Origin: Fibrobacter sp.
GTDB lineage: Bacteria; Fibrobacterota; Fibrobacteria; Fibrobacterales; Fibrobacteraceae
DNA length: 60,623 nt
Direction: 5' to 3'
NCBI GenBank assembly: GCA_017649565.1
Contig: JAGCGO010000005.1
Span: forward strand, 1 to 60,623
Positions 17,616-26,188 of the stretch are shown here, in pieces. Made by a program: the position numbers and the translations under genes. Below the pieces are notes generated by a model that searched no databases, had not been told where the DNA came from, and worked only from the letters and a program-made list of their open reading frames with translations. Position 1 is the stretch's first letter. Every line of letters begins with the position of its first letter.

Positions 17616-19043
17616 ATGGATATTCTTGTAATTAGCCCGGAAGCAGGGAACTGGGCATCACCGAGTTCTCTCGCAACGGCGGTCAACCGCATGGCCGACG
17701 CGTTTTCACGCGGTGGCGTTAGAGTGCTGACCATCTCCCCGTTCTACAAGGCAAAAATCAAGAATCCCGACAGCTACGAATGCGTGTTCAAGGGCAAGGA
17801 ATGGCTCCACGGACGCTCGTTCGAAGTCTACCGCTCCAAGGAAGATCCGCTCCATACATATATATATAACGAGGATTTTTTCGGCAGGCCCTACGTGTAC
17901 GGCCCGCCCGACGACATTCCCTATGGCGACAACCACCTCCGGTTCGCCTTCCTCGCCTCTTCGGCCCTGGCCTACGCGAGCGCGGTGCGCTTCAAGTGCA
18001 TGGCGATTATCGGCCACGAATGGGGCGGTGCGCTTGTCGGCGCCCTGGCGGGTACGGTCTACCAGGATGACTTCGAGGGAGTGCCGTTCTTCTTCTTTGT
18101 TCACAACATTACGTACGACTTCCACGTTTCGTCCAACGAGATCGAGAATATCGGCCTCCCGCGCAAGGACTACAACATGGACGGCTACGAGTTCTGGGGC
18201 AAGGTCAGCCTGCTCAAGGCGGGCATCTGCTACGCCCACAAGGTGATTTTCCCGTCGCCGGGCTACCGCGACGCCATGCTCTACACGAACCTCTCCGGAG
18301 GACTGAGCGGCTTCCTGAGCCACAATGCGAACAAGCTTATCGGCATCCAGTTCGGCGTGAGCTACGAATTCTGGGATTTCAACAAGGAAAAGCTCCCCAT
18401 CAAGACCGCCAAGGCCAAGGCACGCGCTGAACTGGCCAAAAAATACGGGGCCGACTTCGGGAACAAGATGCTCATGTACGTGCACCTCGACATCGAGGCG
18501 GGCAACACGTCCGAGACGCTGGCGACAATACTTGCCGACGTCACCAAGGAAGACGTGTTCGTGCTCGTGGGCTGCTCTCAGGGACATCCCGACTGGAACT
18601 ACTATAACGACTGTGCCAAGCAGGACCCGAAATCCCTGCATGTCATCGAGTTCGACGAAACGTTCTCTGACGTAGAGAACCTGCGCAACATCCTTGCCGC
18701 TTCCGACATCATTTTCGCAGGAAACCTGCGCGAGCCCTCTACATCGATACTGCTCAAGGCGCTCGCCTGCGGATGCCTGCCCGTTACGGGCCGTAACATC
18801 GGTGTCGCAAGCATGCTCACCGACTACTCGTTCGAGACCTGTTCGGCAGCGAACGCATTCCTTGTCGACGACGCGAATGCACCGCACCTGATGCTGCCCC
18901 GCGTAAAGGAAGCCCTCAACGTGTACAAGACGGACACCGCCGACTGGGACAAAGTCGTCGTGAACGCCTACGGCGGATTCCACTACGAGTGGGACAAGAC
19001 CATCAGCAAGTACCTGCTGATCTTCGGCGAACTGGGACTCTAG
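17616..19043 (+). CDS. Divergent GT5 (glycogen/starch synthase-like) glycosyltransferase
   Basis: A 475-residue GT-B protein resembling glycogen synthase. Matching segments are HNITYDFHVSS (the HN(L/I)AYQG region), EFWGKVSLLKAGICYAHKV (as in starch synthases), GIQFGVSYEFWD (GI.NGID...W) and EPSTSILLKALACGCLPV near the C-terminus. The N-terminal KTGGLGDV loop that binds ADP-glucose is absent; the equivalent region reads SPEAGNWASPSSLATAV. Residues needed for standard synthase activity are therefore missing or changed, so it may be a regulatory or differently specific GT5 enzyme. AGGG lies close to the ATG. Confidence 0.7.
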   Translation: MDILVISPEAGNWASPSSLATAVNRMADAFSRGGVRVLTISPFYKAKIKNPDSYECVFKGKEWLHGRSFEVYRSKEDPLHTYIYNEDFFGRPYVYGPPDDIPYGDNHLRFAFLASSALAYASAVRFKCMAIIGHEWGGALVGALAGTVYQDDFEGVPFFFFVHNITYDFHVSSNEIENIGLPRKDYNMDGYEFWGKVSLLKAGICYAHKVIFPSPGYRDAMLYTNLSGGLSGFLSHNANKLIGIQFGVSYEFWDFNKEKLPIKTAKAKARAELAKKYGADFGNKMLMYVHLDIEAGNTSETLATILADVTKEDVFVLVGCSQGHPDWNYYNDCAKQDPKSLHVIEFDETFSDVENLRNILAASDIIFAGNLREPSTSILLKALACGCLPVTGRNIGVASMLTDYSFETCSAANAFLVDDANAPHLMLPRVKEALNVYKTDTADWDKVVVNAYGGFHYEWDKTISKYLLIFGELGL

Positions 19044-19070
19044 ATTTCACGACAAAAAGTGTATAAACTA

Positions 19071-19097
19071 AAAGACCTCGACTGAGTCGAGGTCTTT
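19071..19097. terminator. Hairpin between the GT5 gene and tRNA gene
   Basis: AAAGACCTCGA / TCGAGGTCTTT, 11-bp perfect stem with CTGAG loop. Only a short T-run follows on either strand. It may act for both the GT5 gene and the convergent tRNA. Confidence 0.65.
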
Positions 19098-19101
19098 GTC
19101 G

Positions 19102-19175
19102 TGGAGCCTCCCGGACTTGAACCGGGAACCAACGGGTTATGAGTCCGACGCTCTAACCGATTGAGCTAAGGCTCC
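19102..19175 (-). tRNA. tRNA with CAU anticodon (elongator Met or Ile2)
   Basis: A full cloverleaf on the minus strand: acceptor GGAGCCT pairs AGGCTCC, D-arm TAGCTCAATCGGTTAGAGC, anticodon loop CTCATAA, T-arm CCCGG-TTCAAGT-CCGGG. The 3' CCA is not encoded (A followed by CGA). The first pair is G-C rather than the C-A mismatch of initiator tRNA, so it is an elongator; Met against lysidine-modified Ile2 cannot be settled from the anticodon. The anticodon stem TCGGA/CCCGT has mismatches at both ends. Confidence 0.9.
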
Positions 19176-19226
19176 GGGGGCAAAGATAGTAATTTTATTC
19201 GCATCGGACTTGGACAGGCAGTCCCG

Positions 19227-20354
19227 TCAGACGGATTCCCACTTGTTGCTCTGCGCGGAGCGGGCCGCGGCCTGCATCATGGAAAGTCCCTCGAGCGAAG
19301 TGCGGATGCCGCACACGTACTGGCTCTTGAAGCAGCCGGTCTCGAAGTATTGCTTGAGGCAGTCGGCAATGTCCTTGTAGTAGTTCGCGAACGCTTCGAT
19401 AAAGCCCGCAGGGTGGCCCGCCTTGAAGCGGTTGTAACGCTGCTGGTTTGCAATCTTCACGTCACCGGTACGGTCACGCAGGCTCACGTTGCCGCGCAAG
19501 TCGCAAGTCTTGAGCGTCTCGGGCTCCAGCTGGAACCATTCGGCACTACCTTCGCTGCCGTACACTCGGATGCGGAGCCCGTTGCGGTTGCCGAGCGCTG
19601 TCTTGCTGAACCAGACCTGCGCGCGCATGTTGTTCGTATACTGAGCGAGTGCGCCCACGTTGTCCACAATTTGCGGGAACAGTCCGAAGGTGGCCTGGTC
19701 GGCGACGATGCGTTCCGGGCGTTCGCCCGTCAAAAAGTAAATCATGTTGTGCAGGTGGCTCCCGAGGTCCAAGGAAATCTTGGGAATCACGGTATCCTTG
19801 AGGCGCCAGGCCTGCGGCTTGGGCGGCTCGTTGTGGGAACCCAAGCGCATGAAGCCTTCCTGCGGCATTTCCACCTGTACCTGCTGGATCTTGCCCAGCT
19901 TGCCGTCGGCAATGAACTGTTTGAGTTCACGCACCATCGGGTAGCCCGTGTAGTTGTAAGTCGTGCAGAAGAATCCTTTGGTCTCGGCGACCGCTTTCGC
20001 GATTTCTTCGCCTTCCTCGACACTTGTCGCAAGCGACTTCTCGCAAATCACGGGGAAGCCCGCCTTGAGCGCGTCGATGACGATATCCTTGTGCAAGTCT
20101 GTCGGGGCAAGCACCACGACGGCGTCGAGCTTGCCCTTTTCGGCATCCAGGAGTTCGCGGTAACTGGCGTAGGTGCATTCCGCGGCCACTCCCCAGGCTG
20201 CGGCGGTCTGCTGGTTCGTCTCGGCGTGGGTGCTGAACGCGCCCGCTACAAGTTCGAAATGCCCGTCCATCTGGCTTGCCGCCTTGTGGACTTCGCCGAT
20301 GGCCGAGTTGATGCCACCGCCGATAAAGGCTATCTGGTAAGGTTCCTTCTTCAT
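19227..20354 (-). CDS. Gfo/Idh/MocA-family oxidoreductase
   Basis: A 375-residue NAD(P)-dependent sugar dehydrogenase-like protein. The Rossmann motif is at the N-terminus (IAFIGGGINSAIGEVHK), followed by DAVVVLAPTDLHKDIVIDAL and VICEKSLATSVEEGEE, where EK is the conserved family motif. DLGSHLHNMIYFLTGERP is in the substrate domain. Family members oxidise or reduce sugar hydroxyls, often for nucleotide-sugar synthesis. It follows the ATP-grasp and aminotransferase genes on the same strand. TATATT lies 7 nt before the ATG with no Shine-Dalgarno, so it may also have its own leaderless transcript. Confidence 0.9.
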   Translation of the reverse strand: MKKEPYQIAFIGGGINSAIGEVHKAASQMDGHFELVAGAFSTHAETNQQTAAAWGVAAECTYASYRELLDAEKGKLDAVVVLAPTDLHKDIVIDALKAGFPVICEKSLATSVEEGEEIAKAVAETKGFFCTTYNYTGYPMVRELKQFIADGKLGKIQQVQVEMPQEGFMRLGSHNEPPKPQAWRLKDTVIPKISLDLGSHLHNMIYFLTGERPERIVADQATFGLFPQIVDNVGALAQYTNNMRAQVWFSKTALGNRNGLRIRVYGSEGSAEWFQLEPETLKTCDLRGNVSLRDRTGDVKIANQQRYNRFKAGHPAGFIEAFANYYKDIADCLKQYFETGCFKSQYVCGIRTSLEGLSMMQAAARSAQSNKWESV

Positions 20355-20377
20355 GTTTTTGAATATAGTAAAGGTTT

Positions 20378-20405
20378 AGACGAGAGACGAGAGACGAGAG
20401 ACGAG
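20378..20405. repeat. Four perfect copies of AGACGAG
   Basis: A 7-bp unit repeated four times in tandem (28 bp), directly upstream of the oxidoreductase -10 region. Copy number changes by slippage could alter the promoter distance; that is inference. Confidence 0.85.
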
Positions 20406-20457
20406 AGAAAGTTCCCTGAGTGTTACACTGAGCTTGCCGAAGTGCTTGCCAGAGAAA

Positions 20458-20482
20458 GTTCCCTGAGCCTGCCGAAGGGAAC
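20458..20482. repeat. Intergenic palindromic element (CCCTGAGCCTGCCGAAGGG type)
   Basis: GTTCCCT / AGGGAAC arms enclose GAGCCTGCCGA. A degenerate partner, CCCTGAGTGTTACACTGAGC then TTGCCGAAG, lies just upstream at 20413-20441. The CTGAGCYTGYCGAAGG pattern is a common dispersed intergenic motif in many bacterial genomes. It lies 8 bp past the ATP-grasp stop on the minus strand and may serve as a terminator or processing hairpin. Confidence 0.6.
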
Positions 20483-20489
20483 TCTTGTA

Positions 20490-21695
20490 TTACACCGCAA
20501 CGATTTTCGCAAGGTCGGTCATGCGGGCGGTTTTGTCGGTCATTTCTTCGAGAGTGTCGAACTTGAAGAACACGATTCCCGCCTTGTACGTAAGCTTGTC
20601 CGTAATGACATCACCAGCTTTGAACCACAGGAACTTCTCGACAATGTTCCCCTGGATTTCGGGGGCTAAACTCACCTCGCGGACAGTTGTGCCGTCGGCA
20701 ATTTCGGGCCCTGCCATGATGCAGTGCCGTAACCAGAATCCCTGCGTGGGCAAATCCTGAATTGCAATGATGTCCATGCCGGTTTCTGCCATAATAATGA
20801 ATTTCGGGTAGTCAATGCCGGTCGCGTACTGTACGAATTTGATGTACAGGTCTCCGGGAGGACGGCGGCATATCTCGATAATCACAGGCGTACCGTCGGC
20901 CCGTTCGATGTACTGGATGTGCAGAATCCCGTCGACAAGCTTGAGTTCGCGGGCAATGCGTTCGCTGTAGTCACGCAACTTCGCAAGGCCCGAGGCGGGC
21001 GTGGTGCTCGGCGTGTTCGCACCCGACACCATGTACTTGTTAATGAAATACTGCTCGTTGTCGGCGAACGCGAAGGCCACCTTGCCCTTCACCAGCATGG
21101 CGGAAAAACCGTGATTCGTTCCCTGCACGAATTCCTCGACAACCACGTGGTCTTCGCGAGTGCGGCTGAGCGCGTCGCGGTAAGCCGCACGGGCCTCGTC
21201 GGCATTCGCCGCGCGGTGGATGCCCTTGCCGCCCGTAAGGTCGACCGGTTTCACGATGATCGGGAAGACGAGGCCGCCGACAGCCGCTTCAAATTCCTTT
21301 TCATTCCGCACCACCATCGCCCGAGGCGTCGGGATGCCGAGCTTTTGGGCCAAGGCGCGGTACTTGTCCTTGTGGTGAATTTCGAGACTGGTCGCGTAAC
21401 TGTCGTGGCCCGGCAACCCTAGCCTTTCGCAGACATACACCGTCGAAAGCAGGGCGAAGTCGTTGCATCCTGAGCATACCGCCGTGACGCCCTCGGCCCG
21501 CGCCAATTCCAACATCGCATCTTTGTCGCTAAAATCCGCAAACACCGTCTTGTCGGCATAAGGGTGCCCGAGGCCGTCCCGGTTGTTGCCCGTGGTAATC
21601 ACGAACCAGCCGAGCGCCTGCGCCGCCTTGATCAGCGGGATTTCGGCATGGCTGCCGCCCAGCAGGAGCATTTTTTTTAGTGACTTATTTGGCAT
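20490..21695 (-). CDS. ATP-grasp enzyme (carboxylate-amine ligase type)
   Basis: A 401-residue ATP-grasp protein. The N-terminal PreATP-grasp segment is MLLLGGSHAEIPLIKAAQAL; the ATP-binding core includes KDKYRALAQKLGIPTPRAM, FPIIVKPVDLTGGKGIHRA and HVVVEEFVQGTNHGFSAM; the metal-binding end is GTPVIIEICRRPPGDLY. Such enzymes join a carboxylate to an amine. Sitting between an amino-sugar aminotransferase and an oxidoreductase, it may amidate or acylate a sugar amine of a surface glycan. AAGGA precedes the ATG. Exact substrate is unknown. Confidence 0.85.
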   Translation of the reverse strand: MPNKSLKKMLLLGGSHAEIPLIKAAQALGWFVITTGNNRDGLGHPYADKTVFADFSDKDAMLELARAEGVTAVCSGCNDFALLSTVYVCERLGLPGHDSYATSLEIHHKDKYRALAQKLGIPTPRAMVVRNEKEFEAAVGGLVFPIIVKPVDLTGGKGIHRAANADEARAAYRDALSRTREDHVVVEEFVQGTNHGFSAMLVKGKVAFAFADNEQYFINKYMVSGANTPSTTPASGLAKLRDYSERIARELKLVDGILHIQYIERADGTPVIIEICRRPPGDLYIKFVQYATGIDYPKFIIMAETGMDIIAIQDLPTQGFWLRHCIMAGPEIADGTTVREVSLAPEIQGNIVEKFLWFKAGDVITDKLTYKAGIVFFKFDTLEEMTDKTARMTDLAKIVAV

Positions 21696-21718
21696 TCCTT
21701 ACCACATCCCACATTCTA

Positions 21719-22852
21719 CTACTTGCCAAAAAATTCCTTCACCTTGGCGCACACGAATTCCAGGTCGGCGCTCTTTAGCCCGTAGAACATGGGCAGGCGC
21801 AGCAGGCGTTCGCTTTCCTTGGTGGTGTACACGTCTTCGCCAAAGAAACGGCCGAAGCGTTTGCCCGCGGGGGCGCTGTGCAACGGTACGTAATGGAACA
21901 CCGCCAAGATGCCGTTCTTGACCAGGTGCGCGATGAGTGCGGTACGCGTCTTGAGGTCGGCCACCTTCAGGTAGAACATGTGCGCGTTGTGGCTGCATTC
22001 CGCCGGGATGTAGGGCAGCTGCAAGTCGCCCGCGTCGGCAAGGCACTGCAGGTTTTCGCGGTAAGCGTTCCAGCTCGCCATGCGGTTGTCAAAAATCTTC
22101 TGCACGTTCTCGAGTTCGGCAAAAAGGTACGCCGCATTGAGTTCGCTCGGCAGGTAGCTCGAGCCCAGATCCACCCAGGTGTACTTGTCGACTTCGCCCC
22201 TGTGGAACTGCACGCGGTTCGTGCCCTTCTCGCGGATAATCTCGGCATGGTCGGCATACTTCTTGTCGGCAATGAGGATGGCGCCGCCCTCCCCCATGCT
22301 GTAGTTCTTGGTCTCGTGGAAGCTGTAGCAGCCAAAGTCCCCGAGCGCACCGAGGCTCTTGCCCTTGTAGGTGGACATCATGCCCTGCGCGGAATCCTCG
22401 ATTACAAATAGACCATGCTTCTTGGCGATAGCGTTGATGGTGTCCATCTCGCAAGCGACACCTGCATAATGCACCGGCACAATCGCCTTCGTCTTCTCTG
22501 TAATCGCCGCCTCGACCAGCTTTTCGTCGAGGTTCATCGTATCGGGGCGGATATCCACGAAAACGCACTTGGCGCCGCGCATCGCGAACGCGTCGGCGGT
22601 ACTCACGAACGTGAACGAGGGCATAATGACCTCGTCGCCGGGTTCAATGCCGCAAAGCAGCGCCGACATTTCGAGCGCATGCGTACAGCTCGTGGTAAGC
22701 AACGCCCGGGCACAGCCCGTCCGGGCCTCGAGCCAGGCGTGGCACTTCTGGTTGAACTGCCCGTCACCACAAATGCGGCCGCTCTCGACGGCGGCCCGCA
22801 CATAATCGATTTCCGGCCCCACGAAGGGCGGCTGGTTAAAAGGAATCCGCAT
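21719..22852 (-). CDS. dTDP-4-amino-4,6-dideoxygalactose transaminase-like
   Basis: A 377-residue PLP aminotransferase of the DegT/DnrJ/EryC1 family, closest by eye to WecE/RffA: starts IPFNQPPFVGPEIDYVRAA, has MPSFTFVSTADAFAMRG, VHYAGVACEMDTI and the PLP-lysine motif FHETKNYSMGEGG near residue 180. It makes an amino-deoxy sugar nucleotide for a surface polysaccharide. It is first in the minus-strand sugar operon (aminotransferase, ATP-grasp, oxidoreductase). No Shine-Dalgarno; TACATT lies 6 nt before the ATG. It is divergent from the GT2 gene over 57 bp. Confidence 0.9.
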   Translation of the reverse strand: MRIPFNQPPFVGPEIDYVRAAVESGRICGDGQFNQKCHAWLEARTGCARALLTTSCTHALEMSALLCGIEPGDEVIMPSFTFVSTADAFAMRGAKCVFVDIRPDTMNLDEKLVEAAITEKTKAIVPVHYAGVACEMDTINAIAKKHGLFVIEDSAQGMMSTYKGKSLGALGDFGCYSFHETKNYSMGEGGAILIADKKYADHAEIIREKGTNRVQFHRGEVDKYTWVDLGSSYLPSELNAAYLFAELENVQKIFDNRMASWNAYRENLQCLADAGDLQLPYIPAECSHNAHMFYLKVADLKTRTALIAHLVKNGILAVFHYVPLHSAPAGKRFGRFFGEDVYTTKESERLLRLPMFYGLKSADLEFVCAKVKEFFGK

Positions 22853-22909
22853 AGCCTAAATGTAAATAAAAACGTACCTGGGAGCCAAATCTTTATTATA
22901 TTCCTCCAT

Positions 22910-23851
22910 ATGAACGTCGAACAGACAAAAGCCAAGATTTCATTCGTCATTCCCTGCTACCGCAGCGAGAACACCATCGCGACCGTGGTGCAGGAAATCC
23001 GCGACACCGTGGCCACACGCCCCGGCACCGACTACGAAATCGTGCTGGTCAACGACTGCAGCCCCGACAACGTGTGGCATGTCATCAGGCGCCTTGCCGC
23101 CGAGGACCCCCGCATCAAGGGAATCTGCCTCGCCAAGAACTTCGGGCAGCACAGCGCCCTCATGGCCGGCTACGGCCAGACCACCGGCGACTACGTGGTA
23201 AGCCTCGACGACGACGGACAGACCCCCGCCACCGAGACATTCAAGCTGGTCGACAAGTTGGAAGAAGGCTACGACGTGGTGTACGGATACCACGACCATG
23301 CATTCCAGCACCTGTTCCGCCGGTTCGGCACCTGGGTCAACAAGAAAATGGCCGAAGCCATTATCGGGCAGCCCAAGACGCTACGTACCACAAGTTTCTT
23401 TATCATGCGCAAGTTCATCGTCGAAGAGATCGTGCGCTACCCCCACCCCTTCGCCTACATCAGCGGACTCGTCTTCCGCGCGACCAAGAACCTGGGCAAC
23501 GTCGAAGTGCAGCACCGCCGACGCTTCGAAGGCCGCTCGGGCTACACTATCGCTGGACTTATAGGGCTCTGGGTCAACGGCTTTACCGCATTTTCCGTCA
23601 AGCCGCTCCGCGCCGCGACCTACCTAGGCCTGCTCTGCGCTATCGTCGGTTTTGCCGCGGGCATCTTTGTCGTGTACAAAAAGCTCATGTTCCCCGAAGT
23701 TCCCGTGGGCTACACGAGCCTGCTCGCCACATTGCTCTTTATCGGCGGCATGCTCATGCTTCTGCTCGGGCTTATCGGCGAATACGTGGGCCGCATCTAC
23801 ATCAGTATCAACCAGTCGCCACAATACGTAGTGCGCGAACGGACATTCTAG
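22910..23851 (+). CDS. GT2 polyprenyl-phosphate glycosyltransferase
   Basis: A 313-residue membrane glycosyltransferase of the DPM1/ArnC/GtrB type. GT-A motifs are SFVIPCYRSENTIATVV, EIVLVNDCSPDN, YVVSLDDDGQTP (DxD-like) near residue 95-106 and, later, GRSGYTIAGL. Two C-terminal transmembrane segments (LGLLCAIVGFAAGIFVVYK and LLATLLFIGGMLMLLLGLIG) anchor it. It moves a sugar onto a polyprenyl carrier for export. The frame is open upstream, but the ATG at 22910 starts the conserved domain and has TATATT 7 nt before it with no Shine-Dalgarno. Confidence 0.88.
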   Translation: MNVEQTKAKISFVIPCYRSENTIATVVQEIRDTVATRPGTDYEIVLVNDCSPDNVWHVIRRLAAEDPRIKGICLAKNFGQHSALMAGYGQTTGDYVVSLDDDGQTPATETFKLVDKLEEGYDVVYGYHDHAFQHLFRRFGTWVNKKMAEAIIGQPKTLRTTSFFIMRKFIVEEIVRYPHPFAYISGLVFRATKNLGNVEVQHRRRFEGRSGYTIAGLIGLWVNGFTAFSVKPLRAATYLGLLCAIVGFAAGIFVVYKKLMFPEVPVGYTSLLATLLFIGGMLMLLLGLIGEYVGRIYISINQSPQYVVRERTF

Positions 23852-23867
23852 GCACAGCAGGCATACA

Positions 23868-24719
23868 ATGCAATCCGCCGAATGGACCACAGTCATCAAG
23901 CCAAAGTCGAGCCTTTTCTCGGTCGACTTCGGCGAGATATGGCAGTACCGCGATCTGTACCGCATGTTCGTCAAGCGCGATATCGTCACGTGGTACAAGC
24001 AGACCATCCTCGGCCCGCTGTGGTTCTTTATACAGCCCATCATGACGACCATCATGTTCATGGTCGTGTTCGGCGGTATCGCAAAGATCAGTACCGACGG
24101 ATTGCCGCAACCGCTGTTCTACCTTGCGGGTATCTGCCTCTGGACTTATTTTTCGGAATGCCTGAACCAGACGAGCAAAACGTTTATCGAGAACGCGAAC
24201 ATGTTCGGCAAGGTGTACTTCCCGCGTCTCGTGGTCCCGCTCGCGACCGTCACGAGCAATCTCGTGCGACTCGGCATACAGATGGGCCTGTTCCTGATCG
24301 TGTTTGCATATTACCTTATCTTCACTACGGCCCCGGTGCACCCGAACATCTATCTGCTCCTGACTCCGGTGCTCATCTTGCTCATCGCGGCACTCGCGCT
24401 CGGATTTGGCGTACTGTTCAGCAGCCTTACCACCAAGTACCGCGACCTTACATTCTTGCTGAGCTTTATTGTACAGCTCTGGATGTACGCTACACCTGTC
24501 ATCTACCCGCTCAGTACCATCGAGAATCCGCGACTCAAGATGCTCATGCAGGCAAACCCGCTCACCAGCATCATGGAGACGTTCAAGTTCGGCATGCTCG
24601 GCGTGGGCGAGTTCAGCTGGGCCGCACTCGGCTACACCGCCGGATTCGCCGTGTTCATCCTGGCGCTCGGCATTGTCGTGTTCAACAAGATCCAGCGCAC
24701 CTTCATGGACACCGTCTAA
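23868..24719 (+). CDS. ABC-2 polysaccharide export permease
   Basis: A 283-residue permease of the Wzm/KpsM/TagG group with about six membrane helices. Typical elements are YRDLYRMFVKRDIVTWYKQT at the N-terminus, ILGPLWFFIQPIMTTIMFMV, and MYATPVIYPLSTI. It exports lipid-linked or undecaprenyl-linked polysaccharide with an ATP-binding partner. No Wzt/KpsT-like ATPase gene is in the window; the next gene is on the other strand. It lies 16 bp after the GT2 gene and is probably co-transcribed. Confidence 0.88.
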   Translation: MQSAEWTTVIKPKSSLFSVDFGEIWQYRDLYRMFVKRDIVTWYKQTILGPLWFFIQPIMTTIMFMVVFGGIAKISTDGLPQPLFYLAGICLWTYFSECLNQTSKTFIENANMFGKVYFPRLVVPLATVTSNLVRLGIQMGLFLIVFAYYLIFTTAPVHPNIYLLLTPVLILLIAALALGFGVLFSSLTTKYRDLTFLLSFIVQLWMYATPVIYPLSTIENPRLKMLMQANPLTSIMETFKFGMLGVGEFSWAALGYTAGFAVFILALGIVVFNKIQRTFMDTV

Positions 24720-24722
24720 AAC

Positions 24723-26051
24723 TTAACGGGCCTGGAACTTTACCGTCTTGGATTCATTCCCGTATTGGATGCGGGCGATATACATTCCCTTTGCCAATTT
24801 CCCATAGGCCACATAATGCGAACCGGCAGGCAATGCAACAGTCTTGTTCACCTGGCGCCCCACATGGTCGAAGAAATCCACCGCCGTCGACAATTCTGAC
24901 CTCAGCCAGATTCCATCGGCAAGCACCTGCATCGACAAGGCGGGACTATAGACAACATTGCCCGGCAAAGCATCCTTGTCATCCTTCTTTTTCGAGGACG
25001 AAGACTTAGCCTTGGAAGAAGAAGACTTGGCTTTAGATGACGAAGACTTAGGAGCCGAAGAGGAACTGCTGATGGCTCCGACCGGGATGGAATCCAATGA
25101 TGTCAGGCAAGTGACATCGTCGATGACCAGGTCTCCGATATCGGAAGATATTCCGACAATCGACTTCTCGAAGAGGTTATTCGTATTCTTTTCGCCATGA
25201 GGCACATTGTCGAGATTTCCGCCCCTCAATTCCCAGATCAGCTGCGTAATCTGCGACGCGTTGAAAGTCTTTTTCACGCCCCAACTTTCCTGGGACAGTT
25301 GCGACCACTTGATTTCAACAGTTTCGTATCCCTGGTAGCCCGCGGCATGGGTGACCGTGGTGATTACACGCGACGGATTGACCTCTATATAGTGGTAATT
25401 GTCATCCTTCACCGTGCTGAGGTCTGCACGGAACCGGTGGCCTTCGCCACGGAACCTGTACGAAATGCCCGTACACTTGCTCAAGTCGTAGTCGACGCCG
25501 TTGCCCACCGTCTTGAGGCCGAACGCCACATAGGGCACGAACCAATAGGACGGAGCCGCGTCGTAGTCTTCGTAATAGGGATCGTAGGGGCCCTTCTGCA
25601 TCATCAGCATGGATGGACCGAATTCATAATAAAGCCCACCTACCCAGCTGTCATTGGATTCCAGGTACTGGACTTCCGGGCCGCCAGCCTTGAGTTCTTC
25701 TGCCGTAAGGGGGCTTTGGGTGCGCAATGGAAAGTAGATCGAAGTGTCCTGTTCCTCGCCCGTGCTGTCCTCGTACACGAAGGTCCGGGGTTCAAAGGTC
25801 CAATTCGAGAAAGCGCCATCAACGAATATAGTGTTAAATTCGGAGCAGGCTCGCGGGTATTCGCTATAGATAGGTTCCCAAAAATCCCAGTCTACCGTCT
25901 GGCAGCCGGCATCCGCCGAGTCCGTGTAGACGAACCAGTAATCCTGATCGCTCAAAAGCGAGACCCTGTCGTCCGCCTCGAAATCCTCAATCAGCACATT
26001 GGCAAAAGCCACCGCTGCAAGGGAAATCAGCGTTAAAAGAATTTTTTTCAT
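24723..26051 (-). CDS. Secreted protein with CBM11-like domain and sorting tail
   Basis: About 442 residues from the ATG at 26051, which has AGGAGG well placed. Signal peptide MKKILLTLISLAAVAFANV. The N-terminal start LIEDFEADDRVSLL and the end of the domain, SDIGDLVIDDVTCL, match the carbohydrate-binding CBM11/CIA30 jelly-roll type, known from Fibrobacter cellulases. A Ser/Lys linker (SSSSKAKSSSSKAKSSSSKK) follows near residues 335-360, then a 75-residue C-terminal module ending RIQYGNESKTVKFQAR. No catalytic domain is seen, so it may be a carbohydrate-binding or surface-adhesion protein. Confidence 0.72.
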   Translation of the reverse strand: MKKILLTLISLAAVAFANVLIEDFEADDRVSLLSDQDYWFVYTDSADAGCQTVDWDFWEPIYSEYPRACSEFNTIFVDGAFSNWTFEPRTFVYEDSTGEEQDTSIYFPLRTQSPLTAEELKAGGPEVQYLESNDSWVGGLYYEFGPSMLMMQKGPYDPYYEDYDAAPSYWFVPYVAFGLKTVGNGVDYDLSKCTGISYRFRGEGHRFRADLSTVKDDNYHYIEVNPSRVITTVTHAAGYQGYETVEIKWSQLSQESWGVKKTFNASQITQLIWELRGGNLDNVPHGEKNTNNLFEKSIVGISSDIGDLVIDDVTCLTSLDSIPVGAISSSSSAPKSSSSKAKSSSSKAKSSSSKKKDDKDALPGNVVYSPALSMQVLADGIWLRSELSTAVDFFDHVGRQVNKTVALPAGSHYVAYGKLAKGMYIARIQYGNESKTVKFQAR

Positions 26052-26188
26052 CTTGACCTCCTGATAATTCAAATATAGGAAACCCGTCACCCCTCCCCTA
26101 AAGTAAACTTATATTTACAACGCATGTTTGTGCAAATTCGCACAGACATCATTTTTATTATCTTCCCTTTTTTATCTATAATTGCAAC

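Noticed and set aside
17706..18983. Minus-strand 425-codon frame opposite the GT5 gene
   Set aside because: Val/Glu/Arg-biased antisense frame in GC-rich DNA; the plus strand shows clear glycosyltransferase motifs.
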